This document shows, piece after piece, positions 8,501 through 16,400 of a stretch of DNA of 64,000 nucleotides. This DNA is from Niastella populi (GTDB lineage Bacteria > Bacteroidota > Bacteroidia > Chitinophagales > Chitinophagaceae). The stretch spans positions 62,001 to 126,000 of the forward strand of contig NZ_LWBP01000210.1 in the NCBI RefSeq assembly GCF_002078015.1, in the 5' to 3' direction. Position numbers and translations under genes: made by a program. Position 1 is the stretch's first letter. Each line of letters opens with the position of its first letter. Below the pieces are notes generated by a model that saw only the letters and a list, made by a program, of their open reading frames with translations, was not told the origin of the DNA and did no database searches.

Positions 8501-10751
8501 TGGCTGGACGGCATTCACCAATACCGGCGGCAGCATGACCTATAACATCAACGGTACGCTCGATTGTTCTGCGGCCCAGTTCAACCTGAGCACCAACCAG
8601 AACTCATCAAACAACGAGCTAACCGTAAACGTGAACGGAAAGCTGAAACTCGGTTCTACCGTACGTTTATTCCGTTTTCAACCCACGCAAAAGATCAGTA
8701 TCAATGTAGGCGATAACGGCGTTATCGACGGTGCGGCCGCTGCATTGATCCTGAATGCCGCAACAAGCGGTCAAAGCGTTAATACCAGCAACCACACCGG
8801 TACTGCTGCCGTAGCTACCGGCTTGGGCGGTGTAACTTTCAATGCCAATAATCCTGTACCGGGTACTTATACATTTGTTGGAACCGGTGGCTCAGGTTAT
8901 GTAACTCCGCCGGCCGTGTTCTTCACCGGTGGTACATTATCGAACAACCTGGCGCCAACCTATGCCGTTGCCAACCTCACCAATGGGGCAGTTACCGGCA
9001 TTACGGTTATTTCTACCGGTAACTATTCGGTAAAACCAACCGGTATTACATTCGCAGGCGGCGGCGCCCCCACGCAATGGTTTGCCATCAAAGGCGATAA
9101 CCAGTCGGGTACGGTAACCTGTTTGGCCAATGCCAATATCGCCTCTCCATTGTGGATCGGTACCGCAAACAGCTACAACCCGGTAACTGTTACGCCAGCT
9201 GCAACCACTGTTTTCACTGCAAACGTTAAGCAGGGCAATCTGTCTGTTGGCTCTGCCTATGAAAGCCATGCCATCAACAGAAGCTGGACAATTCAACCGG
9301 CTACCCCAACAGCTACTGACATTACTTTTGGTTATAACGCAACCGATGCGAATGCCCTTTGTGATGCTGCGGCGCCTATGCGCCTGGCCTCGCAGGCAAA
9401 TGTGCCGGCAATACTTAGTGAACCACAAACCCCCGCCGTTGGTACAACCTACCAGGCAGGTTTTACCGGTGTTACCGGGTTCCCTTCATTTAATTTATTG
9501 AACGTCGGAACGCAAACCATTACGTTCGATGCTATGCAACCTGTAATGGTTGATGCCGGTGAAATTGAGGCCGGCGCTACCGCCAGCTCTGAGTTGCCGG
9601 TTCAATATGCAAGCTCCGATGAATCCATTGCAAGGATCGTAAATGGCAAAATTCAAATAGTGTCGGCAGGGGTGGTTACCATTTCCGCTACACAGGGCGG
9701 CGACGAATACTATCTGAGCGCCGACACCGTATCGGTACAACTGACCATTAACAAAGCATTCTATGCCGACGCTGATGGCGATGGGTATGGTGCAGGCGCT
9801 GCCGTGTTGTTTGCGCAAAACGATGCACCCGCCGGGTATGTTGTCAACAATTCAGATTGTAACGACGCCGATGCCCTGGTACATGAACCCATCCTGTACT
9901 ATGTTGATGCCGACCATGATGGTTTCGGTTCAACAGTGTCGGCTCCGTTCTGTACAGCTACCGCTCCCGCAGGTTATGTAACAAATAATGAAGATTGTGA
10001 TGATACCAGATTACTGTATGCAGATACCGATGGCGATGGTTTGGGCGCTGGCAGCCCTGTTGCCTGTGGCGTTGATAATAATACTGATTGCGACGACACG
10101 AACCCGGTTTCGTTAAAAGCCGGCATTCCCGATGTATATGCGGTAAACGCGTATGCTACTCAAAAGAATACCATTTATGTTGGTTATGCGAACTCCTCGC
10201 TCACCATTGAGGCTATGCCTGAAGGTGGCACGGCTCCTTATACCTATAAATGGAATAACAACAAAACAACAAAGGCCTTCACGGTTACCACCGCCGGTAC
10301 CTATACAGTTACCATCACTGATAACAAAGGCTGTAAGGCTACTGCTTCAATAACCATTAAGCGTATTAATGTAACATGTGGCATACGTGACGATAAAGTG
10401 GTGATCTGCCATAACAGGCACAGCGGGTGCGTAAGCGCTTCTGCAGTAGATGCTCTCCTGAAACATGGGGCCAAACTGGGCTATTGCGACGATGAAGACG
10501 CCATTGCTGAGATCACTGTTTACCCCAACCCGGTAATAGGTGGTAATGTTTTTGTAAGAACCCCCGACTACCTGAAAGGCAAACAGATAACGGTAACCAT
10601 TACCGATCTGCCGGGTAAAGTGATTCTCCAACAGGTTGAGCCAAACAATGATGGCACCATTGAAATTCGTTTAGACAGGAAAGTGCGCACCGGAATATAT
10701 ATGATTAAAGTAAACAACAAGTATGTTACGAAACTGATCGTGCTTCAATAG
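5508..10751 (+). CDS. Giant modular alginate-lyase-like protein with CBM6 and T9SS sorting domain
   Basis: 1747 residues. A signal peptide lies near residues 17-45 (ending TTYAQ); the start could also be the ATG at 5556. Residues about 55-430 resemble the alginate lyase fold (Pfam PF05426), with ALDAGRVIWKMLEGAEII and SRDQSHTITGVAIINTMCEM. The latter motif matches RDQGHA in the lyase at 20312. Residues 511-666 are a CBM6 carbohydrate-binding module (KIEAEDFD, then GLESGEWINYTV). Two bacterial Ig-like units (about 671-755 and 1336-1414) flank a long Thr/Ser/Gly-rich beta region. Residues 1417-1535 hold Asp-rich MopE-like repeats (ADADGDGYG, DADHDGFG, DTDGDGLG) likely binding calcium. Then come an SprB/PKD-like repeat and a type A T9SS sorting domain (EITVYPNPV onward). 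Expected role: cell-surface polyuronate degradation. The exact substrate is inference. Confidence 0.85.
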   Translation: MKNFTQNIPYYSLCSWMKRKMVMHKLVHGVMLMLLMIVFNQTTYAQRTFAHPGISHKKSDLDRMKYMVQAGKEPWKTSFRNLTQNPYASFNYTVQGNPGITRLVEPSSIAGYNYEKFKYDALAAYYNAIMWYITGDERHAQKSVQCFNAWVNITHIESNGTMALDAGRVIWKMLEGAEIIKSTYTGWAQNDINRFKAMLVYPGYSTTTVPAAAIQAEDATFYWYMYNGDAGRHGNQGIFAMRGLMAMGIFMDNEIMYDRALRYMTGQPHRTDDLPYPSGPRSVSANPTATYDYYDEYSLGSSVGTTPDYGYNEPIANYIWENGQCQEASRDQSHTITGVAIINTMCEMAWNQGDDLYSFLDYRVLLGIEFGMRYNASLNYKFPDQQSPWEPTVENGEFIQRRDRTGRWFSKKMNPYLEKNFATLTRGTNFKFTQYPFHEMALAHYRDRVGLNPDRYKWLQRAFDISTSESGLEGQGFQVDFPGWGGLAYRRPANCAGDPVEFVNGKPVYKMHVVPGKIEAEDFDHFTTGGQGKVYNDKTAGNSGGQYRTGEAVDIETCSEGGYNLTGLESGEWINYTVAVPTAGTYKLKMRYAAAAANGAIRVEFNGDDKTGTAGIPYGTVFSNGPQDWREITIGSAFTLQAGVQSMRVYIAGASNAFNINRFSLSYIGALETQTISFGVLPTKKLGDTDFESGATASSGLPVTLTSSNPGVATIVDGKIKVVGSGVVTITASQEGNDAYAAAANVSQTLTVTGIAAGDFVSTGNMNWNGGTWNISDGNGGYSGTTTTAPNGNTNVHILAGHTVTLASTAGVAKNCTVYDGGTLLQQVALSVSGLYVIDGTHTMSGTLTVNDFSITSTGVLASTTAPAGSVYSLITNKATTLSINGRLGAPAGSAVTAIGSGIRIFVSGTGTTTFTGSGVMNIARFSPNSSQSSNQTFIIDIDMEVRNYAGSMVSSLTLQNGNNGSGAKTLTINAGKTVTINGNNSQGSFHGQYGTGYGWTAFTNTGGSMTYNINGTLDCSAAQFNLSTNQNSSNNELTVNVNGKLKLGSTVRLFRFQPTQKISINVGDNGVIDGAAAALILNAATSGQSVNTSNHTGTAAVATGLGGVTFNANNPVPGTYTFVGTGGSGYVTPPAVFFTGGTLSNNLAPTYAVANLTNGAVTGITVISTGNYSVKPTGITFAGGGAPTQWFAIKGDNQSGTVTCLANANIASPLWIGTANSYNPVTVTPAATTVFTANVKQGNLSVGSAYESHAINRSWTIQPATPTATDITFGYNATDANALCDAAAPMRLASQANVPAILSEPQTPAVGTTYQAGFTGVTGFPSFNLLNVGTQTITFDAMQPVMVDAGEIEAGATASSELPVQYASSDESIARIVNGKIQIVSAGVVTISATQGGDEYYLSADTVSVQLTINKAFYADADGDGYGAGAAVLFAQNDAPAGYVVNNSDCNDADALVHEPILYYVDADHDGFGSTVSAPFCTATAPAGYVTNNEDCDDTRLLYADTDGDGLGAGSPVACGVDNNTDCDDTNPVSLKAGIPDVYAVNAYATQKNTIYVGYANSSLTIEAMPEGGTAPYTYKWNNNKTTKAFTVTTAGTYTVTITDNKGCKATASITIKRINVTCGIRDDKVVICHNRHSGCVSASAVDALLKHGAKLGYCDDEDAIAEITVYPNPVIGGNVFVRTPDYLKGKQITVTITDLPGKVILQQVEPNNDGTIEIRLDRKVRTGIYMIKVNNKYVTKLIVLQ

Positions 10752-10772
10752 GAATGTTTAGTGATAAAAACA

Positions 10773-10807
10773 AAAACCTGTTCTCGTTATGGGAGCAGGT
10801 TTTTTTT
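10773..10807 (+). terminator. Rho-independent terminator after the giant lyase
   Basis: AAAACCTG (10773-10780) pairs with CAGGTTTT (10796-10803) and is followed by a run of T. It lies 22 bp after the stop codon. Confidence 0.85.
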
Positions 10808-10950
10808 ATGACGCGCTTAAAATGGCGGAAAAGCACTATTCATTAGGGTGGTGTATTTTAAATTTTAATTATATAATTACAAAGCCGCAGCATGGGTTAT
10901 CATTTATAAGTTTTTGTATTACTTTTACCGCCCTAAGTAGTAATCCTTAT

Positions 10951-11544
10951 TTGGAAGCGACAATAATCTATACTGATGAAACACTTCTCGATCTTGTAGC
11001 CGATGGCGATAAAGATGCATTTACCATGCTCTATCGCCGTTACTGGCAGCCATTGTTTACATCGGCAGCAAGGGCGCTTCGTTCAAAAACAGATGCGGCC
11101 GACCTGGTTCAGGATATCTTTTTATCGATCTGGAACCGCCGGCATGATCTTAATATTACCGGTTCGCTGGCCGCCTATTTACAAACAAGCGTGCGGTACA
11201 GTGTCATTAAATACATTGAAAAAAATATTACCCGCCGCGATTACCTTATCCTGTTAACGGAAGTGCTTGTCAACTATCAGCCGCCCGATGTAGAATCCCA
11301 ACTGCAAATAAAGGAGCTGCAAAACGTAATACGATCTGCCGTGGAACAAATGCCGCATAAAATGCGTGAAGTATACCAGCTCAGCCGGCAGCATCATCTT
11401 AGCCATAAAGAAATTGCCGGTCGTTTGGGCATTTCAGACGAAACAGTGAAAAAGCATATTCAACATGCTTTACAAATTATTAAAACAGCCATCAGGCATA
11501 ACGCCACAACATTTGCGTTCCTGCTTATTCAATGGTTGAAGTAA
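10951..11544 (+). CDS. ECF RNA polymerase sigma factor (FecI-like), second copy
   Basis: 197 residues if started at TTG 10951, the same length as the first sigma factor. An open frame extends upstream to 10789, but that part overlaps the terminator and is not sigma-like. Region 2 is DKDAFTMLYRRYWQPLFTSA through AADLVQDIFLSIWNRR. Region 4 is EQMPHKMREVYQLSRQHHL, then AGRLGISDETVKKHI. It sits 217 bp upstream of the second fecR and probably pairs with it. It differs enough from the first copy that separate promoter specificity is possible. The weak point is the start codon; the family is certain. Confidence 0.9.
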   Translation: MEATIIYTDETLLDLVADGDKDAFTMLYRRYWQPLFTSAARALRSKTDAADLVQDIFLSIWNRRHDLNITGSLAAYLQTSVRYSVIKYIEKNITRRDYLILLTEVLVNYQPPDVESQLQIKELQNVIRSAVEQMPHKMREVYQLSRQHHLSHKEIAGRLGISDETVKKHIQHALQIIKTAIRHNATTFAFLLIQWLK

Positions 11545-11699
11545 AGCGACTGACTATTCCCGTTCCTGTTCAGGATTGCTGCAATTTACGCCTCATATAT
11601 TTGTAACTGATCTGCCATATGGTTATGGGTAAATTACCAGAACAGGGTAAAGTATAATTACGTTCGAACCCTGGCTCAAAAAAAAATTCTGTTTTTTTT

Positions 11700-11737
11700 A
11701 CCCCCTCGGTTGCATTTGCCGGACAGTATATACGTTG
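11700..11737 (+). promoter_or_regulatory. Candidate ECF-dependent promoter of fecR2
   Basis: ACCCCC (11700-11705) preceded by a T-run, then 21 bp, then TATATACG (11727-11734), 28 bp before the fecR2 ATG. It mirrors the arrangement before fecR1. The separation fits a -35/-10 pair only loosely, so this is a candidate. Confidence 0.35.
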
Positions 11738-11761
11738 CCCGAATTTTTATATGCTTGAATT

Positions 11762-12997
11762 ATGAATGAAACATTGGCAACTGACCTTTTAAAAAGATAC
11801 AGTAGCGGAGATTGTTCAGATGTTGAGAAACAGCTTGTAGAAGCATGGTACAATGAATTGATCGAAACGGGAGCCCTTGAATGGGAGGAAGGAGAACGTG
11901 AATCAATGCAGGCTGCCATTGAAAACCGGTTGTTGCAGAACATGACTGACGATGAGATCCCGTATGTACCGGTACGCCGGATGCATACTGCCGCCAGGAC
12001 CTGGTGGGTTGCAGCTGCCATGCTGGTATTATTGACCGGCGCGGTGTATTACCTGCATACCAAAAAACAGGCGGCCCTGCTTGCGAAAAAAGAACAAACG
12101 TTAAAGAACGATGTGGAGCCCGGCAGCAACAAAGCAGTTCTTACTTTATCGAACGGTTCAACCATTGTTCTCGATGATGCGTTGAACGGAGTGATAGCGG
12201 AACAGGGTAATGCCAAAGTGATGAAACCCGCCGACGGGCAGTTGTTGTATGAACAGGAAGGCGATAGGGAGAACGGGCCGTTGGTTTATAATACACTAAC
12301 CACACCCCGCAGCGGACAATACCGGCTTGTATTACCCGACGGTTCCAAAGTATGGTTGAATGCAGCCTCTTCTATTCATTATCCTATTGCATTTGCAGGA
12401 AATGAAAGAAGGGTACAGATAACCGGCGAAGCTTATTTTGAAGTGGTCAAAAAGCAGCTGCCTTCGGGAGTTCACGTGCCCTTCATAGTTGATCTCCCTC
12501 CCGCCGGGGGAGTAAAGGGGGGCCAGAGCGGCCAGATAGAAGTGTTGGGAACGAATTTTAACGTAAATGCCTACAGTGACGAAAGAGCCATTAAAACAAC
12601 ATTGCTCGAAGGAAAGGTGAGAATAAGCCAACCGGCAATCGACAACCGGCATTTGACAAAAAATGCTGAACGTTCAGTTGTCTTGAAACCCGGTGAGCAG
12701 GCTGTATTGGCAGGCGCCCATTCACCATTGACCATTGACCATTCACCGGATGTAGATAATGTGGTAGCATGGAAGAACGGCCTGTTCCATTTTGAGAACG
12801 CCGATATAAGAACAGTAATGCGACAGCTTGCAAGGTGGTACGATGTAGAGGTTGAATATGAAGGAACCACCGTGAAAAATGATCCCTTGTTTGTTGAAAT
12901 TTCAAGGAACACCCGGTTGTCGGATGTACTGAAAGTTTTGAATGAATCGGGAAGTGCGAAGTTCACCATCCAGGGTAAAAAGATCATTGTTAAATAA
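11762..12997 (+). CDS. FecR-family anti-sigma factor with DUF4974, second copy
   Basis: 411 residues, paralogous to the protein at 4000. The N-terminal cytoplasmic segment is followed by a membrane helix (about 80-97, WVAAAMLVLLTGAVYYL), a periplasmic FecR domain (GSKVWLNAASSIHYP, ITGEAYFEV) and a C-terminal DUF4974 domain (IRTVMRQLARWYDVEVEY). It presumably transduces the signal from the STN domain of the SusC encoded next. Two oddities distinguish it. A proline/glycine-rich insert (DLPPAGGVKGGQ) is encoded by a G/C-rich palindrome at 12494-12512. The segment AHSPLTIDHSPD is encoded by four copies of the heptamer CCATTSA at 12718-12745, where a slip of one unit would cause a frameshift before DUF4974. 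Confidence 0.93.
   Translation: MNETLATDLLKRYSSGDCSDVEKQLVEAWYNELIETGALEWEEGERESMQAAIENRLLQNMTDDEIPYVPVRRMHTAARTWWVAAAMLVLLTGAVYYLHTKKQAALLAKKEQTLKNDVEPGSNKAVLTLSNGSTIVLDDALNGVIAEQGNAKVMKPADGQLLYEQEGDRENGPLVYNTLTTPRSGQYRLVLPDGSKVWLNAASSIHYPIAFAGNERRVQITGEAYFEVVKKQLPSGVHVPFIVDLPPAGGVKGGQSGQIEVLGTNFNVNAYSDERAIKTTLLEGKVRISQPAIDNRHLTKNAERSVVLKPGEQAVLAGAHSPLTIDHSPDVDNVVAWKNGLFHFENADIRTVMRQLARWYDVEVEYEGTTVKNDPLFVEISRNTRLSDVLKVLNESGSAKFTIQGKKIIVK
12494..12512 (+). repeat. G/C-rich palindrome inside fecR2
   Basis: CTCCC (12494-12498) pairs with GGGAG (12508-12512) around a CCGCCGG core. It encodes LPPAGG within the FecR domain. The paralogue has a different, non-palindromic sequence there, so the element looks like a local insertion or expansion. 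Confidence 0.45.
12718..12747 (+). repeat. Heptamer tandem repeat inside fecR2 (CCATTSA x4)
   Basis: The sequence reads CCATTCA, CCATTGA, CCATTGA, CCATTCA, then CC. Seven is not a multiple of three, so copy-number change would shift the frame. Confidence 0.8.
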
Positions 12998-13327
12998 CCC
13001 CTATAATATGCATATCCTGTTTGAGGCCATCCGCGTCTACTGTAAACGCGGACAATTAATAACCTATGGATCATGGCTCCATGCCTGTCGTGGAGCCCGT
13101 ACCCTGTCGGGCGGTACAAACGCTGCAATTTATCATTCTCTTTCGGCTGCAACCATTTCTTGCCGGCAGCTACCCGACGATTCTTATAAAGAGGTCTTCC
13201 GGAATAATTGACGGTGTGTTTAACCAGTGCATTGACGATTGTTTAATCCGCTTTGCGGATTGACCAGGGATCGGTATGCCCTATCATAAAGTGTATTTGG
13301 CTGAATGAAGGTTTTTTCATTGGCCTG

Positions 13328-13363
13328 AATAAAAAACCGCCCCGAAGGCGATCGGTGCGGTTT
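13328..13363 (-). terminator. Minus-strand rho-independent terminator in the susC leader
   Basis: Read on the minus strand, AAACCGC-A-CCGA pairs with TCGG-G-GCGGTTT and runs into TTTTTTATT (T-run at 13331-13336). No minus-strand protein gene ends here, which implies a non-coding transcript. Confidence 0.6.
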
Positions 13364-13450
13364 GTAAAAATTCAGGTTAATGCAATGCAGATGCTGATAT
13401 CCTTATTGTTTAACCCAAGACCACCCCGGTCAGTGAAACCGGGGGGCTAA
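13328..13450 (-). ncRNA. Candidate cis-antisense sRNA of the susC leader
   Basis: A minus-strand terminator at 13328-13363 lies about 90 bp downstream (on that strand) of TAAATTTG, an exact match to the Bacteroidota -7 consensus TAnnTTTG (complement of 13454-13461). Together they predict an RNA of about 120 nt, antisense to the leader just before susC. The -33 box is weak. In Bacteroides, antisense sRNAs placed between anti-sigma factor and susC homologue genes (DonS type) repress the locus; the layout here is the same. Existence of the transcript is inference. Confidence 0.4.
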
Positions 13451-13460
13451 ATCCAAATTT

Positions 13461-16400
13461 ATGTATTTAATTCATTGCCTCCACCGCTATTTGGCGAAAA
13501 TAAAGGTGGGGCGTAAAGAACTGATCGTAATGAATTACCTGTTCATTTTTCTACTGTTTACCTGTTTCAACCTCTCGGCAGGCGTAGTGTATTCTCAAAA
13601 GGTTACACTCTCCGGGAAGGACATTCCCTTAAAGCAGGTCTTTAAGGAGATCAAAAAACAGGCAGGATATACGTTTGTTTACCGGGAAGTGCTGTTGCAA
13701 AAAGCCGGTCCGGTTAACCTGAACGTGAAGAACGCTTCCGTTCCGCAGGTGCTCGACATTTGCTTCAAAGGCCAGCCGCTATCCTATACCATTATCAATA
13801 ACAACATTGTTGTAGTAAAAGAAGTGGTGTTCTCTTCTCCGGCGCCGCCAACCACTTCTACCCATACTGCACCCACGAATGTTGTTATACAGAACCCCAT
13901 AAAAATAATAGCCCCGCCCATTAAAATTACCGGTCGCATTTTGGCCGAGAACGGTCAGCCGCTGGCCAACGCCAACGTTGCAGAGAAAGGAAAATTAAAT
14001 GCAGCGATCACAAAAGCCGACGGTTCATTTGTGCTGATGGTTGAAGGCCCGCAGTCGGTGCTGGTGATTTCCTATGTTGGTTTCGACGATAAACTGGTGG
14101 TTGTTGGCGACAAAACCGAGCTTGAAATAAAATTGACCACCACGCAATCGCCCATGGAAGAACAGGTGGTGGTGGGTTACGGTACTTCCAAAAAAGCAAC
14201 GGTAACCGGTGCGTTGGAACCTGTAACCAACAAAGTATTTGAAAGCAGGGCGGTAACCAACCCCGCACTGGCATTACAGGGTAGCACACCCGGTTTGGTT
14301 ATTACAAGAACGTCAACCCGCCCCGGTAATGAAGCGTTGAACCTGCAGATCCGTGGCGTCACTTCTATAAACGGCGGACAGCCGTTGATCGTTATCGACG
14401 GTATTCCCGTAGCAAACACCAATGCCTTCTTCACCATGAACCCCGATGATATTGAATCGGTGAACGTGTTGAAAGACGGTATGGCCGCCATCTTCGGGTC
14501 GAGAGCCGCCAACGGTGTAATAATGGTAACCACCAAACGCGGTAAAGGAAAAACGCGGATCGACTATAATTATAATGCGCGTATCAATACCATGGGGATA
14601 AGAACGCCCACCACCTCGATGCAGAATTATGCTGCTTTATGGATCGAGGCCAATAAGCAGGAGATCACACCTGATTACTGGGGATGGCAGTCGATAGAGA
14701 ACCTCGAAAAAATGAAAGCCGGTGTGGAAGGAATTTATTCAACCTCCAAATGGGGCGATGTATTCATTGGTAACGCCGACCGTTTCGATGAATTGTTCTC
14801 TCCCCGTCTTTCACAACAACATGGCCTCAGCATTTCGGGATCAACCGATAAAACCGCTTACCGTTTATCTGCAGGTTATGCCGATAACCGCGCACCGCTG
14901 GCAACCGCCTATGATGGTAACAAACAATACAACCTGCGCCTGAATTACGACTATAAACTGGCCCAAAAAGTGAAACTGCAAACCGGTCTTTCTTATCAGC
15001 GCGATGTTACTTCTTCGCCTTCGAGCGGTATGCGTTTCGAACTCATCGGTTATGATCCGCCGTTCTTCCCGGCTAAAAACCCGTTTGGCCAGTGGTATGC
15101 CAACTTCAATTCGGCCGGTAACCGGAACAGTACGGCTGCTACAACCGATGGCGGGCGTGATATCAGGGCGAATGACCTGCTACGCATCGACTTAAAAGGT
15201 ACCGCCGAAATTTACAAAGGACTTGAACTGGAAGGAACCGCTTCATTCCAGGTGAACCAGTACCGTATGGATAATTACCACCTCACTGTTCCCATGTACA
15301 CATGGACAGGAGAGTCGGCTTCTGAGAAAATAAATCCCGAATCGGATATCAGGGCCGAAACACAGAACACTTTATACCAGAACTATACCGGTTTGTTACG
15401 GTATACCAAATCGTTTGGTGGCCACCGTATCACCGCTATGGGTGGTATCAATGCCGAAAAGAACGATAGCAAGGGATTATATGCCTATCGTACCAACATC
15501 GGCAACGACGGGGTTTATGACCTGAACGTTGCGCCTGCCGACTACGTAGAAGGAAGAGGCGGCCGCAACCAGTGGGGGATGTATTCCTATATCGGCAGAA
15601 TAAATTATGCATTCAGGGGAAAATACCTGGTTGAAATACTGGGCCGCCGTGATGGTTCTTCCCGGTTTGCACCCGGCCATAAATGGTCGAATTTCTATGA
15701 TGTATCTGCCGGTTGGGTAATAACCAATGAGCAGTTCCTCAGAGACCTCGATATCGTCGATCTCAACTACCTGAAGATCCGCGGTGGTTATGGTATCATG
15801 GGAAACAACGTCAACATCTCGGAATATGATTATATCTCCGACATCGTAATGGGCAATACCGTATTCGGAAGCACGGCCGGCAACCAGACCGTTATCCGGT
15901 TGAACCGTAATGGCCTTACCAGCGTTGACCGTACCTGGGAGCGCGTGAAAATGATGAACGTAGGTTTTGACCTCATCATGTACCGTAACCGCTTAAACGC
16001 CCGTTTCGATTATTACAGGAAAAGAAACGACGGTATGATGGTGCAGGTGATCTATCCATCTGTACTGGGTGGAGATGCACCGCAAACAAATAACGGTGTG
16101 CTCGATGTGCACGGTTGGGAAGCGATGGCAGGCTGGCGCGATAAGATCGGCGATTTCAGCTATAATGTGTCGGTGAACGTTTCTGACAGCCGCAACGAGC
16201 TGGTGAAATTATACGGCGCCGCTACTTCAAACCCCGGTATGGTAGCCGCAAAAGAAGGTTATCCCCTGAACTCATGGTTCATGTACCACACAAGAGGTTT
16301 TCTGAAAGACGAAAAAGAAGTTGATCTGTATTACAACAGGTATACCGCTTTGGCGCAGGGCGAAATTCCTGCGGTAAGTAACGATGAAAGACTGCGGGCC

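Larger units (their letters stand above)
12998..13460 (+). promoter_or_regulatory. Structured leader / spacer upstream of susC
   Basis: 463 bp without a convincing gene. Several hairpins can be drawn: TCCGCGT/ACGCGGA (13030-13036/13046-13052), GGCTCCA/TGGAGCC (13075-13081/13091-13097), GTACC/GGTAC (13099-13103/13113-13117), AATCCGC/GCGGATT (13245-13251/13255-13261), AAACCGC/GCGGTTT (13334-13340/13357-13363) and CCCCGGT/ACCGGGG (13424-13430/13438-13444). The last ends 16 bp before the susC start. A regulatory leader is plausible but inferred. Confidence 0.4.

Noticed and set aside
8937-9428. Minus-strand frame inside the giant lyase gene
   Set aside because: No domain and wholly within a supported coding sequence.
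11655-11680. GTTCGAACCC-like T-arm of a tRNA
   Set aside because: No acceptor stem, D-arm or anticodon arm can be folded around it.
13016-13450. Several plus-strand frames in the susC leader
   Set aside because: Overlapping hairpins, no signal peptide or domain; better explained as leader RNA.
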